The translations under genes and the position numbers were made by a program. A stretch of DNA of 64,000 nucleotides from Allolobophora icterica (lineage: Eukaryota > Annelida > Clitellata > Crassiclitellata > Lumbricidae): NCBI GenBank assembly GCA_963556255.1, contig OY744612.1:21727532-21791531 (forward strand). Direction: 5' to 3'. Shown here piece after piece: positions 1 through 11,001 of this stretch. The notes under the pieces were generated by a model. That model saw only the letters and a list, made by a program, of their open reading frames with translations. It was not told the origin of the DNA and did not search any database. Position 1 is the first letter of the stretch. Each line of letters starts with the position of its first letter.

Positions 1-101
1 GCATGGACACATACATACTACGTATACATTATACGTATACATACATAGACACATACATACATACACACATACATACATACTACATACATACATGCATATA
101 T
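1..101. repeat. Imperfect (CATA)n tract at the left edge
   Basis: Runs of ACATACATAC with substitutions. The same kind of tract precedes the corresponding part of unit 3 at about 61.08-61.20 kb, which places the window's left edge at the start of a repeat unit. Confidence 0.85.
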
Positions 102-1491
102 GGGTCATTATCCGAAAAGTGCAGAATTGATGTCCCATGCTGGTTTTTTAAGTTTTTTCGATAATTTCTTCAATTTTTTTTCCCTATCCTTCAAAGAATG
201 AGCAGATTAACATTTCCCATCATTGTTTTAGCTGCTAGATTTTGGAAATTTTGAAAAAAATTACTAAATGTATACAAAATATCATTACCATCCAATGTCC
301 GAGACGGTGTACAATGCATTAAATTCAGCTTTTACGCAGATTTATTCCATTACAACCTGTAACAAAGGTATATTATTTTGATTAATTAGTAGCTAGCATA
401 TGCAATAATTAAACATTTAGACTCATTTTCATAATATTTATTTCTTTTTGGGCCTATTTATACTTGTTCATAGAAATAAGCATCATAGCCATCCCAATTT
501 TTGGGAAGCCTATAACTTTTACAGAACGTGCTTACTTACTAAAAGAAAAGCATCAAGAACGAGATATTGTCAACTATTATGGAATCACACAGATTTGTGT
601 TGAAATTCATAATATTTTATTTTTAATTTCAGTTTGTGTGTTCCAAATTACAAGAAAAGTAAATTTCTGCTTCATTACCATCTAGTGTTGTATTTCCTGG
701 TTTAGGTAGATTACAACATTGACAACTTTTTTATTTGTCGCTTTTGTTGAACTGATTGAAATTACTTATCTGATGGAGTAATTCACGTGAAAATGTTTGA
801 CGGCTGTTTAAAGTTTCATCATTATGTCATTACCATTCGCGGTTGTTTTTATCATTACCATCCGAATTCATCAGATTTTTGCTATTTTTTCATGACAGTC
901 GCATCTTGTCTCGGATGGTAATGACGCATTTCTCAGAGTGAATTACATGTATTGTTTCTGAATTATTTGGTGTAAAAATAAATTGCAAGTAATTAGAATT
1001 TACTAGCAACTCTTAAAATGTTGTTCAACTTGTATCTAATGCATATAACATGCAGTAATAGCTAATGTGCATAGATTTTTTTCTGCAGCTGAAAATTAAA
1101 TTTCTTTTTAAAAATAATTTCGAAAAATGTCTTAATTTCTTGACACCAGATTAATATATTATGTGAAGAAAAGGCCTATTGTATTCCTACCTAATGCTGG
1201 TATCATCTACTTTTAAGAAATTGACATTTTATAAGCACCAGAGGAATATTTCAGGTTCCTGTGATTAAATATGATTACACAAAAAGGGCGGATGTTAATG
1301 AAAAAAGAGGACTTTTTACTTTATAAATTCTGAAAATAAATTGACTTATGATTAAAAATATAGCGGATTTCTTTCAAATTAGTTAAATTTAACTATGTAC
1401 ATGACTAAAAAAACACTTGCAACCAATTTCGGGGAAAATTTTTTGTTTTGTTTTTCGGAGACGAAATTTGTAACATTTCGGATAATGACCC
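102..1491. mobile_element. Non-autonomous DNA transposon, 1.39 kb, TIR GGGTCATTATCCGAAA
   Basis: The first 16 bases and the last 16 bases (1476-1491) are perfect inverted repeats. Unit 3 (about 61.19 kb) has the unoccupied site, reading GCATATATACC where unit 1 has GCATATAT, the element, then ATATACC. This gives either a 4-bp ATAT duplication, or a TA duplication if the inverted repeat is extended by one base (TGGGTC...GACCCA). The interior is AT-rich with no convincing coding sequence. A motif close to the terminus, TCATTACCATCC, recurs at 282, 672, 827 and 852 and inverted at 911-924, and could be a set of transposase-binding sites. Superfamily not assigned. Confidence 0.85.
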
Positions 1492-1558
1492 ATATACCTA
1501 CATGCATGCTTACATATATACATATAGGGCCTACATACGTGCATGCATACATACTACA

Positions 1559-1873
1559 CAGAGGCGCCGGCAGCGTGACGCACTGGACGCACGTGCGTCC
1601 TCCCACCAAATCAAAGCAGCATATAGGACATAACAATTTCACTGTGTAATTATTGTTTACCATACAGTATGTATGATATCATATGTTATAATAACATAGG
1701 CGTATGACGCCGTATGTTATATATGGCTGTTACGCCACTGTACTTTTATGAGTCACTCTCAGTCATTTTCAGAGCATGTCTACGAGTAGCAGACAGAGAA
1801 CGGGTGGAGTGGGAGGTGACGGGAGGGATGTGCGTCCAATTTTTTAAAGCCTGTCGGAGTGTCGGCGCCTCTC
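1559..1873. mobile_element. hAT-type MITE, family 1 copy a
   Basis: Starts CAGAGGCGCCGG and ends GGCGCCTCTC, flanked by near-identical 8-mers ATACTACA and ACACTACA, as for hAT insertions. Related copies lie at 4634-4937, 62575-62878, 61265-61529 (right end lost) and, inverted, 38127-38401. The interior conserves GACGCACTGGACGCACGTGC near the left end and GTGCGTCCAATTTTTT near the right end. No coding capacity. Confidence 0.8.
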
Positions 1874-1897
1874 ACACTACACACATACACGCATGCA

Positions 1898-1933
<36 letters not shown>

Positions 1934-1960
1934 CACACATACATACATACATGCATTCCA
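1898..1960. repeat. (TA)n and (CATA)n simple repeat
   Basis: An AT dinucleotide run followed by CATA tetranucleotides. The following segment, about 1961-2112, holds no gene. It matches 61.85-61.98 kb and, more weakly, 36.65-36.78 kb, so it belongs to the tandem unit. Confidence 0.8.
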
Positions 1961-2443
1961 GCGCGTGATGACGCTTGATGGATGTGCAGTCAGGAACCTT
2001 CTGCCCGATTTCAGTTAGGACAACCCGCACGTTGAGCTGAACATTCTGCATAGGCACTCCCATGTTTTCGATCCTGGAACTTACGTGTATAAAAATAGGC
2101 TCTGCATACATATGTATATTAGGGTTATAACTTTTTCACAACCTCATGTTCCTGTAGCTTAGTTGGATGAACTTTTGCCTAAAAACAAAGGAATGAACTG
2201 TCATTTTCAAATCTTTTGAAAAAAGGTCACCCCGAAATAAAAAAAATCGATTCGTGTATATGTCACTGTGTAATGTATTATGTAATATGCATGCATAGTG
2301 CATACTAACATGTATTACAATACAGGAAAGAATGAGCTAGAAAATTTTATAATATTTGTACAATATTTTGTATGCAAATATAATACTTGTACAATGTTTT
2401 GTACATTGTACAATGTACAACTGTACATGTACATCACTGTTTA

Positions 2444-3183
2444 TTACTTAGAATAAATCGATGTTGCAGTTTGTCTTTCATGAAGTTCCCGCATCACTTT
2501 GATTGCGCGTTCTGTGTACTGATTACTTCTTGGTATCTGGAGTGCGGATGGCTCCTGCTTCCAGTGATTCTCCAATACCCACAATGGTTTTTTGTAAGGT
2601 TTCAATATTTCTGACCAGTTCTTGAAGTCATTTTTATTATACATCTGTTTAGTAAACCAATTAGTCTGCCCAGTCATATGAAACGAATCTGCATACCTTC
2701 TCCAAAGTATTCCTTGTTGTAGGGATAAGAATGAATGCAAGGATAGCAGGAAAGGCTCTTGAATTCCACCTGGAATTGCTAATGTTTGCAATTTTCTTAA
2801 ATTTAACCAGTGGAAAAAACCTTTTTCCTCAAAGAATCTGAACACTCGTGTCAGATGGTATAACAATTTATGTCATCTCTCCAGCCTGCTTTATCAAGAA
2901 TTTCTTCTGTTCCATTCACAAACTGTGCTTTCAGTTCCTCATACGTGTTCATCAGTCGATACATAAATGGATATTCTATGTTTGGAGACCTGGTGTTACC
3001 ACCAAGTTCTTCGTCCATGACCACCCTGAGAATCCTGTCTAGAACGTGATGCTGGCAACTGATAACTTGTGGTTTGCTGACACCCTTTCCTGAGAACATA
3101 CGTTGCAATTTGACAACAACATTCTTTTTCCCAGTGTTAACACTGGTTGTATCAGCAGTGTGGTCATCTTCATTGCATTCCAC
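2444..3183 (-). pseudogene. Broken transposon-encoded protein (transposase-like)
   Basis: Two minus-strand frames, 2851-3183 then 2444-2866, read as one protein interrupted by a frameshift near 2855-2880, where GWRDD passes into LYHLTRVFRFF. Landmarks are CQHHVLDRILRVVMDEELGG, then SPNIEYPF, TYEELK and GWRDD. This pattern recalls a family of uncharacterised transposon-linked proteins that I know from cnidarian and arthropod genomes; that link is from memory and no search was possible. The N-terminal part is missing or scrambled by the LINE piece at 3460-3720. It lies inside the 2119-4012 element and is probably its decayed transposase. Confidence 0.55.
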
Positions 3184-3459
3184 AAGTTGTATTCATCAAG
3201 AACTTTTGCAATTCCTGCAGCAATAGTTTCGGCCTTGCCATCTTTCAGACGCAGACTTTTAGTTATATTCTCTCATTCTTCAGTACCACAACCTGATATT
3301 CATTTTCCTCAATGTGCTTGCCATCAAAATGTAAGGACCACTGTTCTATATGTAACTTTTCAATAATTTCCTCCTTCAATTTAGCAGCGTCTTTGGTAGC
3401 CTAGTCGCACTTTTCTTGTGTGACACTGCAGGCCTATATTGCCACTGAAATTTTTTTTT

Positions 3460-3720
3460 AAATTAACAAGTTCAGTTGTTTGCCCACAAACCTTTCTGGG
3501 TGAGGTCTGCCCTGGCTCAGTCTCGCTCTTTTGCTGTCGTGGGCCCATCCCTATGGAACTCTCTTCCTTTGGTACTGCATGGGACCCTACTGACTTAGTT
3601 CTCTCTCTCTCGGTTGTTCATCGTCTAAAGTCTTTTCTGTTTCCGCGAGGCTCACATGCTGAAAGCGCCTCTGAATAGTTCGCACTGTGAGAGGCGCTTT
3701 CTAAATTCTCAGATACCATA
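3460..3720 (+). pseudogene. 3' end of a LINE (non-LTR retrotransposon)
   Basis: One forward frame gives QSRSFAVVGPSLWNSLPL, the conserved tail found just after the reverse transcriptase of CR1/L2-like LINEs. It ends in a stop and an untranslated tail with a GAGGCGCTTTCT sequence. Only about 260 bases remain, so this is a dead-on-arrival copy. It is nested within the 2119-4012 transposon. Confidence 0.65.
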
Positions 3721-4018
3721 CCATATAGACCAATATTTGGATTATTCTAGAAAGTGCTCAACAGTTTTAGGAAGTTCCAGATAGCTGTAAGTGTTCTAAA
3801 TAGTTCCATAAACTTTTTATAAGCGCTTCTACTTATGAGTAGTAACGTTACATATAATATATTATGGTGAATCAAACTTTTTATTTGGGGGTGACCTTTT
3901 TTCACAACTGAAAAGAATTAATCACTTTTTCAGTGTTTCTAAGCAAAAGTTCATCCTTTTATGATACAGGAAATTGTTTTTGAGAAAAAAAGTCAAAAAG
4001 TTATAACCCTAATGTATA

Positions 4019-5264
4019 TACGTACGTATACGTATATATGTACATCTACTTATGCATGAATATCATGATGGGCTACGGAGTAAGATTTACGCCGCGATGC
4101 AGTCGAACTTTGGAACGGAACTGTTCATGTTATTGCCGTTCGTATACCCTCAGGAAGTGCACATGCGCTAGTACGCAGTCAGACATAGGCCTATATATAC
4201 TGCATTTTATTACATACAAGATCGGGGAGCAGATGTCTAGCCTCAACGGTTGAGCCGAACACGGACAGAATCAAGTATGTGTACATAAATAGGTCGCAAA
4301 TGCGCATGCATCCTTAGATACATACATGAAGATATAAAGAGATATATATATAGGCCTACACACGTATATTTGCATACATACTTGTATGCATACAAACTAC
4401 ATACATTGTATACATACATGTATATCTCATAGTTGATACGAGTCGGTAAGCAAGTAAGAGTGTAACAATTTGGCATTGGATCTTGATCCAGTTACTTAGT
4501 TTTGCCACATTCTTAATTAACATTGGCTTTGGATCATACATGTAGGTAGAGGAATCTAAGGCAGGTGATGGTAAGTGAAGTTATTTGTTGAAGTCGTGAA
4601 GCTATTACGATATACTTTATATAATCTGTGACACAGGGGCGTCGGCAGCGTGACGCACTGGACGCACGTGCGTCCACCCACCAAATCAAATCCACACAAG
4701 GATTAGACATCACATCGATATTTTTGACAATTTCACTGTGTAATTTTTGGTTTGCCATACAGTATGTATAAATAATATCATTATGCTATCATGTGCATGT
4801 GTTATACTGTACTTTTATGAGTCACTCTGAGTCATTTTCAGTGTATGACTACGAATGGCAGACAGAGGACGGGTGTGGAAGGGGAGGAGACGGGAGGGGT
4901 GTGCGTCCAATTTTTTTAAAGCCTGGCGGCGACACTGCTGTGACAAATGCCCATCTGTGACATTTCTAAAGACAGTGTAGGCCTATACAGGTAGGCCTAC
5001 GTGGTCGTCCTGGTTACTTTGATTTATAGAAATTGATTCACAAATAACGCCTACAATTATCGCACATTTAAACTTTATCAACGTCATCGGGGCTCTAAGA
5101 CAGCAACCGGAAAATCGAAACCATCCGGAAAAACCCTGAATGTTTGAACCTTCAGCTTTCCTAATGGAAGCTGTTGGCTCCTGATCCCGCTAGCCGACGT
5201 CCATGCGCGTACTGCTAATGGGGCCTTCGCTACATGCCCTAATAATGTCACTCCAATGCTGAAC
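4019..5264. other. Unit-specific non-coding segment shared with unit 3
   Basis: No gene is visible. The segment is almost identical to 61.98-63.21 kb (including the site of the hAT MITE at 4634), while the equivalent stretch of unit 2 (36.8-37.25 kb) is clearly more diverged. Two of the few differences from unit 3 are TAGGCCTA insertions at 4186-4193 and 4351-4358. Confidence 0.75.
4634..4937. mobile_element. hAT-type MITE, family 1 copy b
   Basis: Begins CAGGGGCGTCGGC, ends GGCGACACTG, and is flanked by a perfect 8-bp duplication CTGTGACA (4626-4633 and 4938-4945). The same insertion at the same site is found at 62575-62878, so it predates the split of units 1 and 3. Confidence 0.9.
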
Positions 5265-5498
5265 TGATTCTCTCTCTCTTTCTGTCTGTCTGTCTGCCTG
5301 TCTGACTGTCTCTCCCTCTCTCCCTCTCTCTCTCTCTCTCTCTCCCTCTCTGTCTCTCTGTCTCTCTGTCTATGTCTCTGTCTCTGTCTCTCTGTCTATG
5401 TCTCTGTCTCTGTCTCTGTCTCTGTCTATGTCTATGTCTCTGTCTCTGTCTCTGTCTCTGTCTCTGTCTCTGTCTCTGTCTCTGTCTCTGTCTCTGTC

Positions 5499-5545
<47 letters not shown>

Positions 5546-5570
5546 GTCTCTGTCTCTGTCTCTGTCTCTG

Positions 5571-5619
<49 letters not shown>

Positions 5620-5745
5620 GTCTCTCTCTGTCTCTCTCTTTCCGACCGTATGTCTTTGTGTCTGTCTGTTTGTTCATCTGTGTGTATGTCTGTCTGTGTG
5701 TCCGTCTCTTTGTCTGTCTGTTTTCTATATGTCTGTCTGTCTGAC
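5265..5745 (+). repeat. (TCTG)n/(TCTC)n microsatellite block
   Basis: About 480 bases of TCTG, TCTC and GTCTCT repeats. Long open frames here encode only Ser/Leu/Cys/Val runs and are artefacts. The flanks recur after shorter blocks at 39.405-39.49 kb and 63.2-63.7 kb, so it marks a homologous point in all three units. Confidence 0.95.
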
Positions 5746-6276
5746 AGCGCTCACGCGGTCAGACATTACGTCAGAAGGATACAAGATCACGTGTGCAGTT
5801 CTATTTTCGCATTTGTTAGGCCTCGACGACGCGAGTGCAACAGAGAAGCTTTTTGGGAGTCTCTCTCCCTTGCTTGACCTACATTTGTCAGCCGGTAAGC
5901 ATAAACCACCTGTTGTTCATTGGTCATGAGTCACGTCTGAGCTGTTAACGTATATGCCTCAAATAACTGTACTCGCCAGAAAGAGAAACGATAACAAAAT
6001 TGTTTCAGTAAAGAAGGCTTGCCATACCAAGTATACTAATTAGTCAGTCGCCAAATCTTTTACAGTTTAGACGGACAAGCCAGGGCTTATTCTAACGTGC
6101 AGCTGGACACAAAGTGTGTAGTTGGGAAAGAAATTTGTGCAGTTAAAATTCAGATTTTGTGCAGTTACTTTCTGTAGCCTAATTGTATAAACCAACGAAA
6201 GTAGCTAACAATTAAGCCAGTGGTTAAAATATAAGACACGTTTAAGTGCAGTGAATTAACTTTTAAACTTCTATAG

Positions 6277-6620
6277 CAGGGGTGGCGAACCTATGGCACG
6301 CGTGCCCAAAGTGGCTCGCGTTCAAATTTTTTGGGCACGCGGAATTCAGAGCGTCCCCCAAAATTTCAAACTTACAAATACAAAATCCTTGTTGGAATCC
6401 AAATTTTCTTGTTTGAAGGACGTTATTTTAACACCATTCAAAAACAATCTTTGAAATAATGTCTTTAATTCATTTTTTGTTACGCTTTGTTAGCTAAAAC
6501 CTATATGGGAAAAATAATTATAATTATACTGTGCAATATTCCGAAGGGCACGCGATGTTATTTTTAAAAATGATTTAGCAGTATTTTGGCACGCACCTTA
6601 AAAAAGGTTCGCCACCCCTG
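6277..6620. mobile_element. Nested hAT-type MITE, TIR CAGGGGTGGCGAACCT
   Basis: The 16-base ends are perfect inverted repeats (the right end reads AGGTTCGCCACCCCTG). The flanking 8-mers TTCTATAG and TTCTGGCA match at only half the positions. GGCACGCG motifs lie just inside each end, a layout seen in hAT MITEs of many animals. No coding sequence. Confidence 0.85.
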
Positions 6621-7800
6621 TTCTGGCATAAGATACAAGAATACAGATAAAGACATGGAATACCCGGTATTTAAACCAGGCTGTTGGTTTGTTGAGCCCG
6701 AAATAAGCCGAATAACGATTAGTCAAACGGGATAAAACGCAAACAGTAACAGCAGTTGCCAGTTTGTAACATTAAATAAAGTTAAAACCGAAACGATTAC
6801 GAGTAAGTTGGACCATAGGGCTTCTTTGCTTTTTTGTCTGCAACTTGGCAAGGCACATACAAGAAAACTGCAAATGCGTAGAGCGTCTCCCGACTTGCAG
6901 GGCTATTCCACATTTAGGCTGAAGTAATTAACTTCAGAAATCAAAATATTTTTGGTTTGGAAACATTGGCGGTGTTGTCTTGACCAAAAATTTCGCCGCA
7001 TTCTGCTTGTTCGCTTCCAAAAACTGGATAACATCTGGCGTAGAGTGCGAGAGGTACAGAGATCGAGTCCCATAGGCGGACATGCTTTGTAGGCTGCAAT
7101 TTGCGCCGTGTATTGCAGGCTGTCTGTTCTGTTAGTAGTTAAGATTTATCGCATAACATGTACATGTACAGCGCAGTGCGTTTGCAGGCGCTTAATTAAA
7201 AAGAATAATAATAATAATAAATGTCCCCTTAAACTTACTTTGTTTTGTTGCTTTTGGTGTGGCTTTCGTTCTATGCGCTCGTTTTTTGCAGCCACACAAG
7301 CACGGAAGCCCAAGGGTCCTATTCGATTAATGGCGGCATATTGTGATAAATGTACAAGTATTCATTTTCTGAATCGACCGACATCCTGCATCTGCCGATA
7401 GATTTTAAAGCCGAGCTTGTGTTGATGAGACACGCTCAGCGTCAGCGCTGTGAGGCTATAGCAGCCAGAAGATGTCACATTTCTGTATGCATCCGATGAT
7501 GCATGAAAGCGAACTATATTTGGGCCAGTGTCATTTTTCGAAGAGTTTCAATATTGTCCAATTCAAGTGTCTCTAAAAACTCAAGAGATGGCTCGGACAG
7601 AGCCAGGTCAGAGCATAGCATGTTGTGAGCTCGTTCCAAATTTGCCGACGGTTGTAGAGTGGCCAAAGAGTTCGCAGCCTAGGCTACTCATCAGTTCAGC
7701 ATCAACATCAAAGCGTTGGTCAAAGAACTAACTCTTTTACTTGCTTTATACAGCTGAGATTTCCTCTATCTTTGTAACACATTTGACCACTGATGGCTGA
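6621..7800. other. Interior of the 6081-9188 hAT, nothing recognised
   Basis: About 1.2 kb inside the large hAT element. Scattered short reading frames lack recognisable motifs, and there is no RNA-gene-like structure. I see nothing to annotate here beyond its membership of the element. Confidence 0.5.
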
Positions 7801-7818
7801 TGACGCCTATAGGCCTGC

Positions 7819-8640
7819 ATGGCCCCGACTGTTCAGCTCTCTCTTATTGCTCCAATTGATGCTGTCTCTCATGACCTTCAAGCATGGCTGTCGTCAAACC
7901 GGCTTTCATTAAATCGGTCAGAAACCCACCTGGCCAAGATTGACTACCCTTTCTTAGCTCAAAGCTTTCCTTCTTATACCTTCTCTACATCTGTCCGTTA
8001 CCTGGGTGTAATTCTTGATAGTTCCCTTTCCATTTCTGACCATAATCTCACCCGCTTGTGCTACTACCATCTCCAACGTCTCAAAGCTATCCGAAGATCT
8101 GTCTCCTATCCAGTTTTTACCTCCATTGTCCATGCCTTCATCTGCTGTCGCATAGATTACCGGTACTGTAAATCTTTGTTGGCCTCCCCAAAGTCTGTCT
8201 CTCTTCTCTACAATCTGTTCTTAACGCAGCTGCCATACTAATCGCCCATCTTCCACGTTTCTCTCATATTCCACATTCATGTGTGGACATCTTCACCGGC
8301 TTCCTCTTACTTCTCGCATTCAACTATAAAGGTACTTATCCATATTTGCTGATCTTACCTGGGACTTGCCCTAAATACCTCTCCTTTCGCCCTCTCCGTT
8401 TCTCTGACCGACTTGACTTTTTTGTTCCTCGAGTGAGAACAGCCATGGTTCAGTCTCGTTCATTTGCTAGTATTGGCCCATCATTGCGGAATCAGCTACA
8501 TCCTTCGGTCCGGGCTACACTACTGTCTGTTGGTCCTGCCACAGCTTTTCGTTGTCTTAAAACTTGCCTTTATTCCCGAGGACTTTCGCACTGGGAACGC
8601 CTCTCATTGGTGGGCGCTGGGTAGAGGCGCTTTATAAGTT
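7819..8640 (+). pseudogene. LINE reverse transcriptase C-terminal fragment
   Basis: Two forward frames in succession (7819-8241 and 8283-8624) form the end of a CR1/L2-like LINE protein, with a frame break between. The first contains RYLGVILDSSLS, the conserved block after the reverse-transcriptase palm, and the second contains QSRSFASIGPSLRNQL near the C-terminus. The upstream part of the enzyme, with its catalytic aspartates, is absent. The tail reads GAGGCGCTTTATAAGTTTTG and runs into TACAAAATACAA. A 5'-truncated copy nested in the hAT element. Confidence 0.75.
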
Positions 8641-9188
8641 TTGAAATACAAAATACAAGCAATAGGCCTATGCTTTGCAGCAGCTTCTCCAACTGTTTTA
8701 CTGCAGGCCTCTTCGAGTGCTTCAAGAACCCCTTTATAAGAATTCTTTGTGAGATGCTGGCATTAAATACTTAAAGTCTAAGTCTTGTTCAGTGACGATT
8801 TAAATCAACTTGCAGTCGCCTGCCACTTTCTTTCCAGGTTTGGCGAATGGCGAATATGTAGGCCTAGCCGCCTAGAATTTAACCTCAGTGAAATAAATAT
8901 GTGAAAGTAATACGTATGTCAGATTCCTTTCTTATTCCTTAGGGCTTAGGTCAGCCTGGCCAGAATGATATCCACCCGGTAGCGATAAAATTGAAATATT
9001 AATATGCACTAAAACATTGCTAAAAATGAGGCGAATTCACTGTTTAAAATGCCATATATCTTTTCATCTTCAGAGGCGAACTCCCTGACAAAAGGCTTTG
9101 CCCCTGGACCTCACTGGGGTGACAGCCCCTTGACCCCCCTAATTCGTTCATCATGTGCAGTTGAGAAAATTCCTTAGAATAAGCCCTG

Positions 9189-9586
9189 GGACAAGCATTT
9201 TAAGTTGATAATTCTTTCTCTACAGATATTCTTAATTACTAAAAGACGTTTGTCCAAGATGGAGAAAACGGAATTGTCAGGTAATAGGAAATTTAATTCT
9301 GAGTTTTTGAAGCATTGAGTTAGAATGTAGGGACAATGAAATTCAAAACCTTTAACTGACAGAGCTCGTGAGTTATTAAGTAGACCTACCTGTAGTGTTA
9401 AGAAAGTAAATATCAGAAGAAGTTTGGGAAATTGAAAACAGAGTATTGCTGGACAATATTCAAACTAATTCATGTTTGCATCTTTTAATATTATTTGGTA
9501 GAGTCGGCTACTATGCAGATGAAGAAAAAGGAGAGTAACACCAATTAAGAGAAGTTTTAGAGCCTCATATTTATGTTGAGTGAGGG
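9189..9586 (+). other. Upstream region of locus copy 1
   Basis: Homologous to 39.88-40.2 kb in unit 2. A possible acceptor (TTTGGTAG) precedes 9503, and the sequence from there to the ATG at 9587 has in-frame stops, so in this copy it reads as 5' untranslated exon. A mini-exon candidate ATGGAGAAAACGGAATTGTC with a good donor (CAG/GTAATA) sits at about 9259-9281, but its phase does not fit and its ATG is not kept in unit 2. No promoter motif could be identified. Confidence 0.4.
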
Positions 9587-9986
9587 ATGGAAGAAGAGGA
9601 TAGAGACGAATGGACAGTAACAACCGAAGCACAGCAGCCGGAAACATCTAAGGAAAGCAACGAGGTGGCGTATCTGAGGACAAGTGAAGAGTTAGTTCGA
9701 ATCTCCAGAGACCTAGCAAAGTTAAACAGTAACATACGACAACTTGAAAATGATCTTGCTAGTGCTGTGTGGGAGATCGAAGAACTGAATCACAGAATGA
9801 GGGCTGCAACTGCATCTAAGAAGAAAATTGAGAACGAGATTAGGCGAGAGCAGGATGAGAAAGAACGTCTCACAGCGGCACTCGCAAAAGCACGAGGTTT
9901 CTGTGCAGAGGCAACACTTTCTAGGAATCCCCAGTTGGCTGATACGTTAGAAGAGGAAAAGACAAAAGAAATCGCAGTTTCTGATG
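9587..9986 (+). CDS. Locus copy 1, exon: coiled coil
   Basis: First recognisable coding exon of copy 1. The Met at 9587 is chosen because the homologous ATG in unit 2 (40200) is conserved and stops lie just upstream here. The 133 residues are strongly charged, with heptad-like spacing of Leu/Ile from about residue 25 to 100 (for example LARISRDL-like and LENDLASA blocks), predicting a long parallel coiled coil. The exon ends GAT G/GTAAGA, a phase-1 donor that fits the phase-1 acceptor at 11582. A coiled coil before an NHL propeller recalls TRIM-NHL proteins, but I see no RING or B-box upstream. It probably mediates self-association (inference). Confidence 0.7.
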
Positions 9987-10384
9987 GTAAGATGTTTAGT
10001 TACACTATCAGATATCTGATCTAAGCTCATCTAGAAACTTCTTTAGCGCATTTATTATTATGGCCAAGGCATCGACAGATGGCCATTTGTAAAAAGCGCA
10101 TTCCGAATCATCATGCGCAGAATAGAATCAATTGAAGACTGTTATAAGGTCCTGAAGACCTGAGACAGTCTTTTCAAATGCATTGCAGACTCACTTTATT
10201 AGTTTTATAGTATTATAGTTTCATTAATTTATGGTATTTTTACAATGTGTATGAATTTTAAAAAGTTAAATAAAACACAACATGTTAATCGTAATCGTAA
10301 TCGTAATCTCCAAACTTCTAAAACGCCACTCGGAGGCCAAGCGCAGGTCACCAACCTATTCACGAGCGCTATGTCAGATCAGTG

Positions 10385-10900
10385 GGGGTTTTCAGAGAGT
10401 AGTCCAAAAGATGGCCGAGTCCGGTTTCCAGAAGGCCAAACCAAATCAGAGGGAGTTTCCAGAGAGTGGTCCAATAGAGGTCCAAGTCCGATTTCCAGGA
10501 TGCCAAACCAAATCAAAGGGGTTTCCAGAGTGTAGTCCAAAAGAGGTCCAAGTCCGATTTCCAGGGTACCAGATCAGGAAGTTTCCAGAGAGTGGTCCAA
10601 AAGAGGTCCAAGTCCGATTTCCAGGAGGCCAAACCAAATCAAAGGGGTTTCCAGGAGAGGCAGAGCAGCTGTCAAGGCGGGTGTCGTTTACGGCGAGAAT
10701 AATTGGAAGGCGGAGTATCAGATGAGTCAGGGTAGGAGTATTTGAAAAAAAAAGGTGAGACTTCAGTTTTGAGTGGAAAGCCCGGGGGTGATGGATAGAG
10801 GAACATGAGGATGAGGATGAGGACGAGTTGCAATGATGATGGAGGCACTAAGACACTGCGAAATTCAGGGGGAGATCATCCCAGAGGCGTGATGCTGTGA
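10385..10900. repeat. 66-bp minisatellite and dispersed repeat in intron
   Basis: About four copies of a roughly 66-base unit built on TTTCCAGAGAGTGGTCCAAA and AGGTCCAAGTCCGATTTCC, then a unique-looking tail with GATGAGTCAGGGTAG and GTGAGACTTCAG. The same tail, with one degenerate unit, recurs at 51.53-51.85 kb in an intron of the other copy, so this is a dispersed repeat, not a conserved intronic feature. Open frames across the minisatellite are an effect of the period being a multiple of three. Confidence 0.75.
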
Positions 10901-11001
10901 TGGAGTACACATTTAGTTTCCATCAAGATTCGTTAATAATAATTGGCATTTGTAGGCTAACGCGCGTTTACGATATTTATTCCGAATTACATTTTCTGTA
11001 A

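Larger units (their letters stand above)
2119..4012. mobile_element. DNA transposon, 1.89 kb, TIR TTAGGGTTATAACTTTTT
   Basis: The terminal 18 bases are perfect inverted repeats. Weaker matches extend inward over about 100 bases on both sides, including GGATGAACTTTTGC. TGTATA flanks both sides (2113-2118 and 4013-4018). Unit 3 near 61.97 kb carries a single ATGTATATAC at the equivalent point, so the insertion postdates the split of units 1 and 3. It holds a broken minus-strand transposase-like reading frame and a LINE fragment. The 6-bp duplication does not let me name the superfamily. Confidence 0.8.
6081..9188. mobile_element. hAT-type DNA transposon, 3.1 kb, with nested insertions
   Basis: Starts CAGGGCTTATTCTAA, ends TTAGAATAAGCCCTG, and is flanked by a perfect 8-bp duplication GGACAAGC (6073-6080 and 9189-9196). 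It contains a hAT MITE at 6277-6620 and a LINE fragment around 7819-8640. I could not recognise a transposase in the remainder: short forward frames at 7108-7401 and 7528-7731 show no family motif. Probably a non-autonomous or decayed copy. Confidence 0.85.

Noticed and set aside
464..685. Possible small gene inside the first transposon
   Set aside because: 73 codons without homology or motif in AT-rich element DNA; probably chance.
5372..5929. Long open frames of Ser/Leu/Cys/Val on the + strand and Asp/Arg/Glu on the - strand
   Set aside because: They are translations of the (TCTG)n/(TCTC)n microsatellite. The same applies to 41109-41500, 39148-39544 and 63025-63706.
10245..10725. 147-codon frame with repeated Glu-Val-Gln-Val-Arg-Phe-Pro-Gly
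   Set aside because: A 66-bp minisatellite stays open in several frames because its period is a multiple of three. It lies within an intron and is not conserved as protein in the sister unit.
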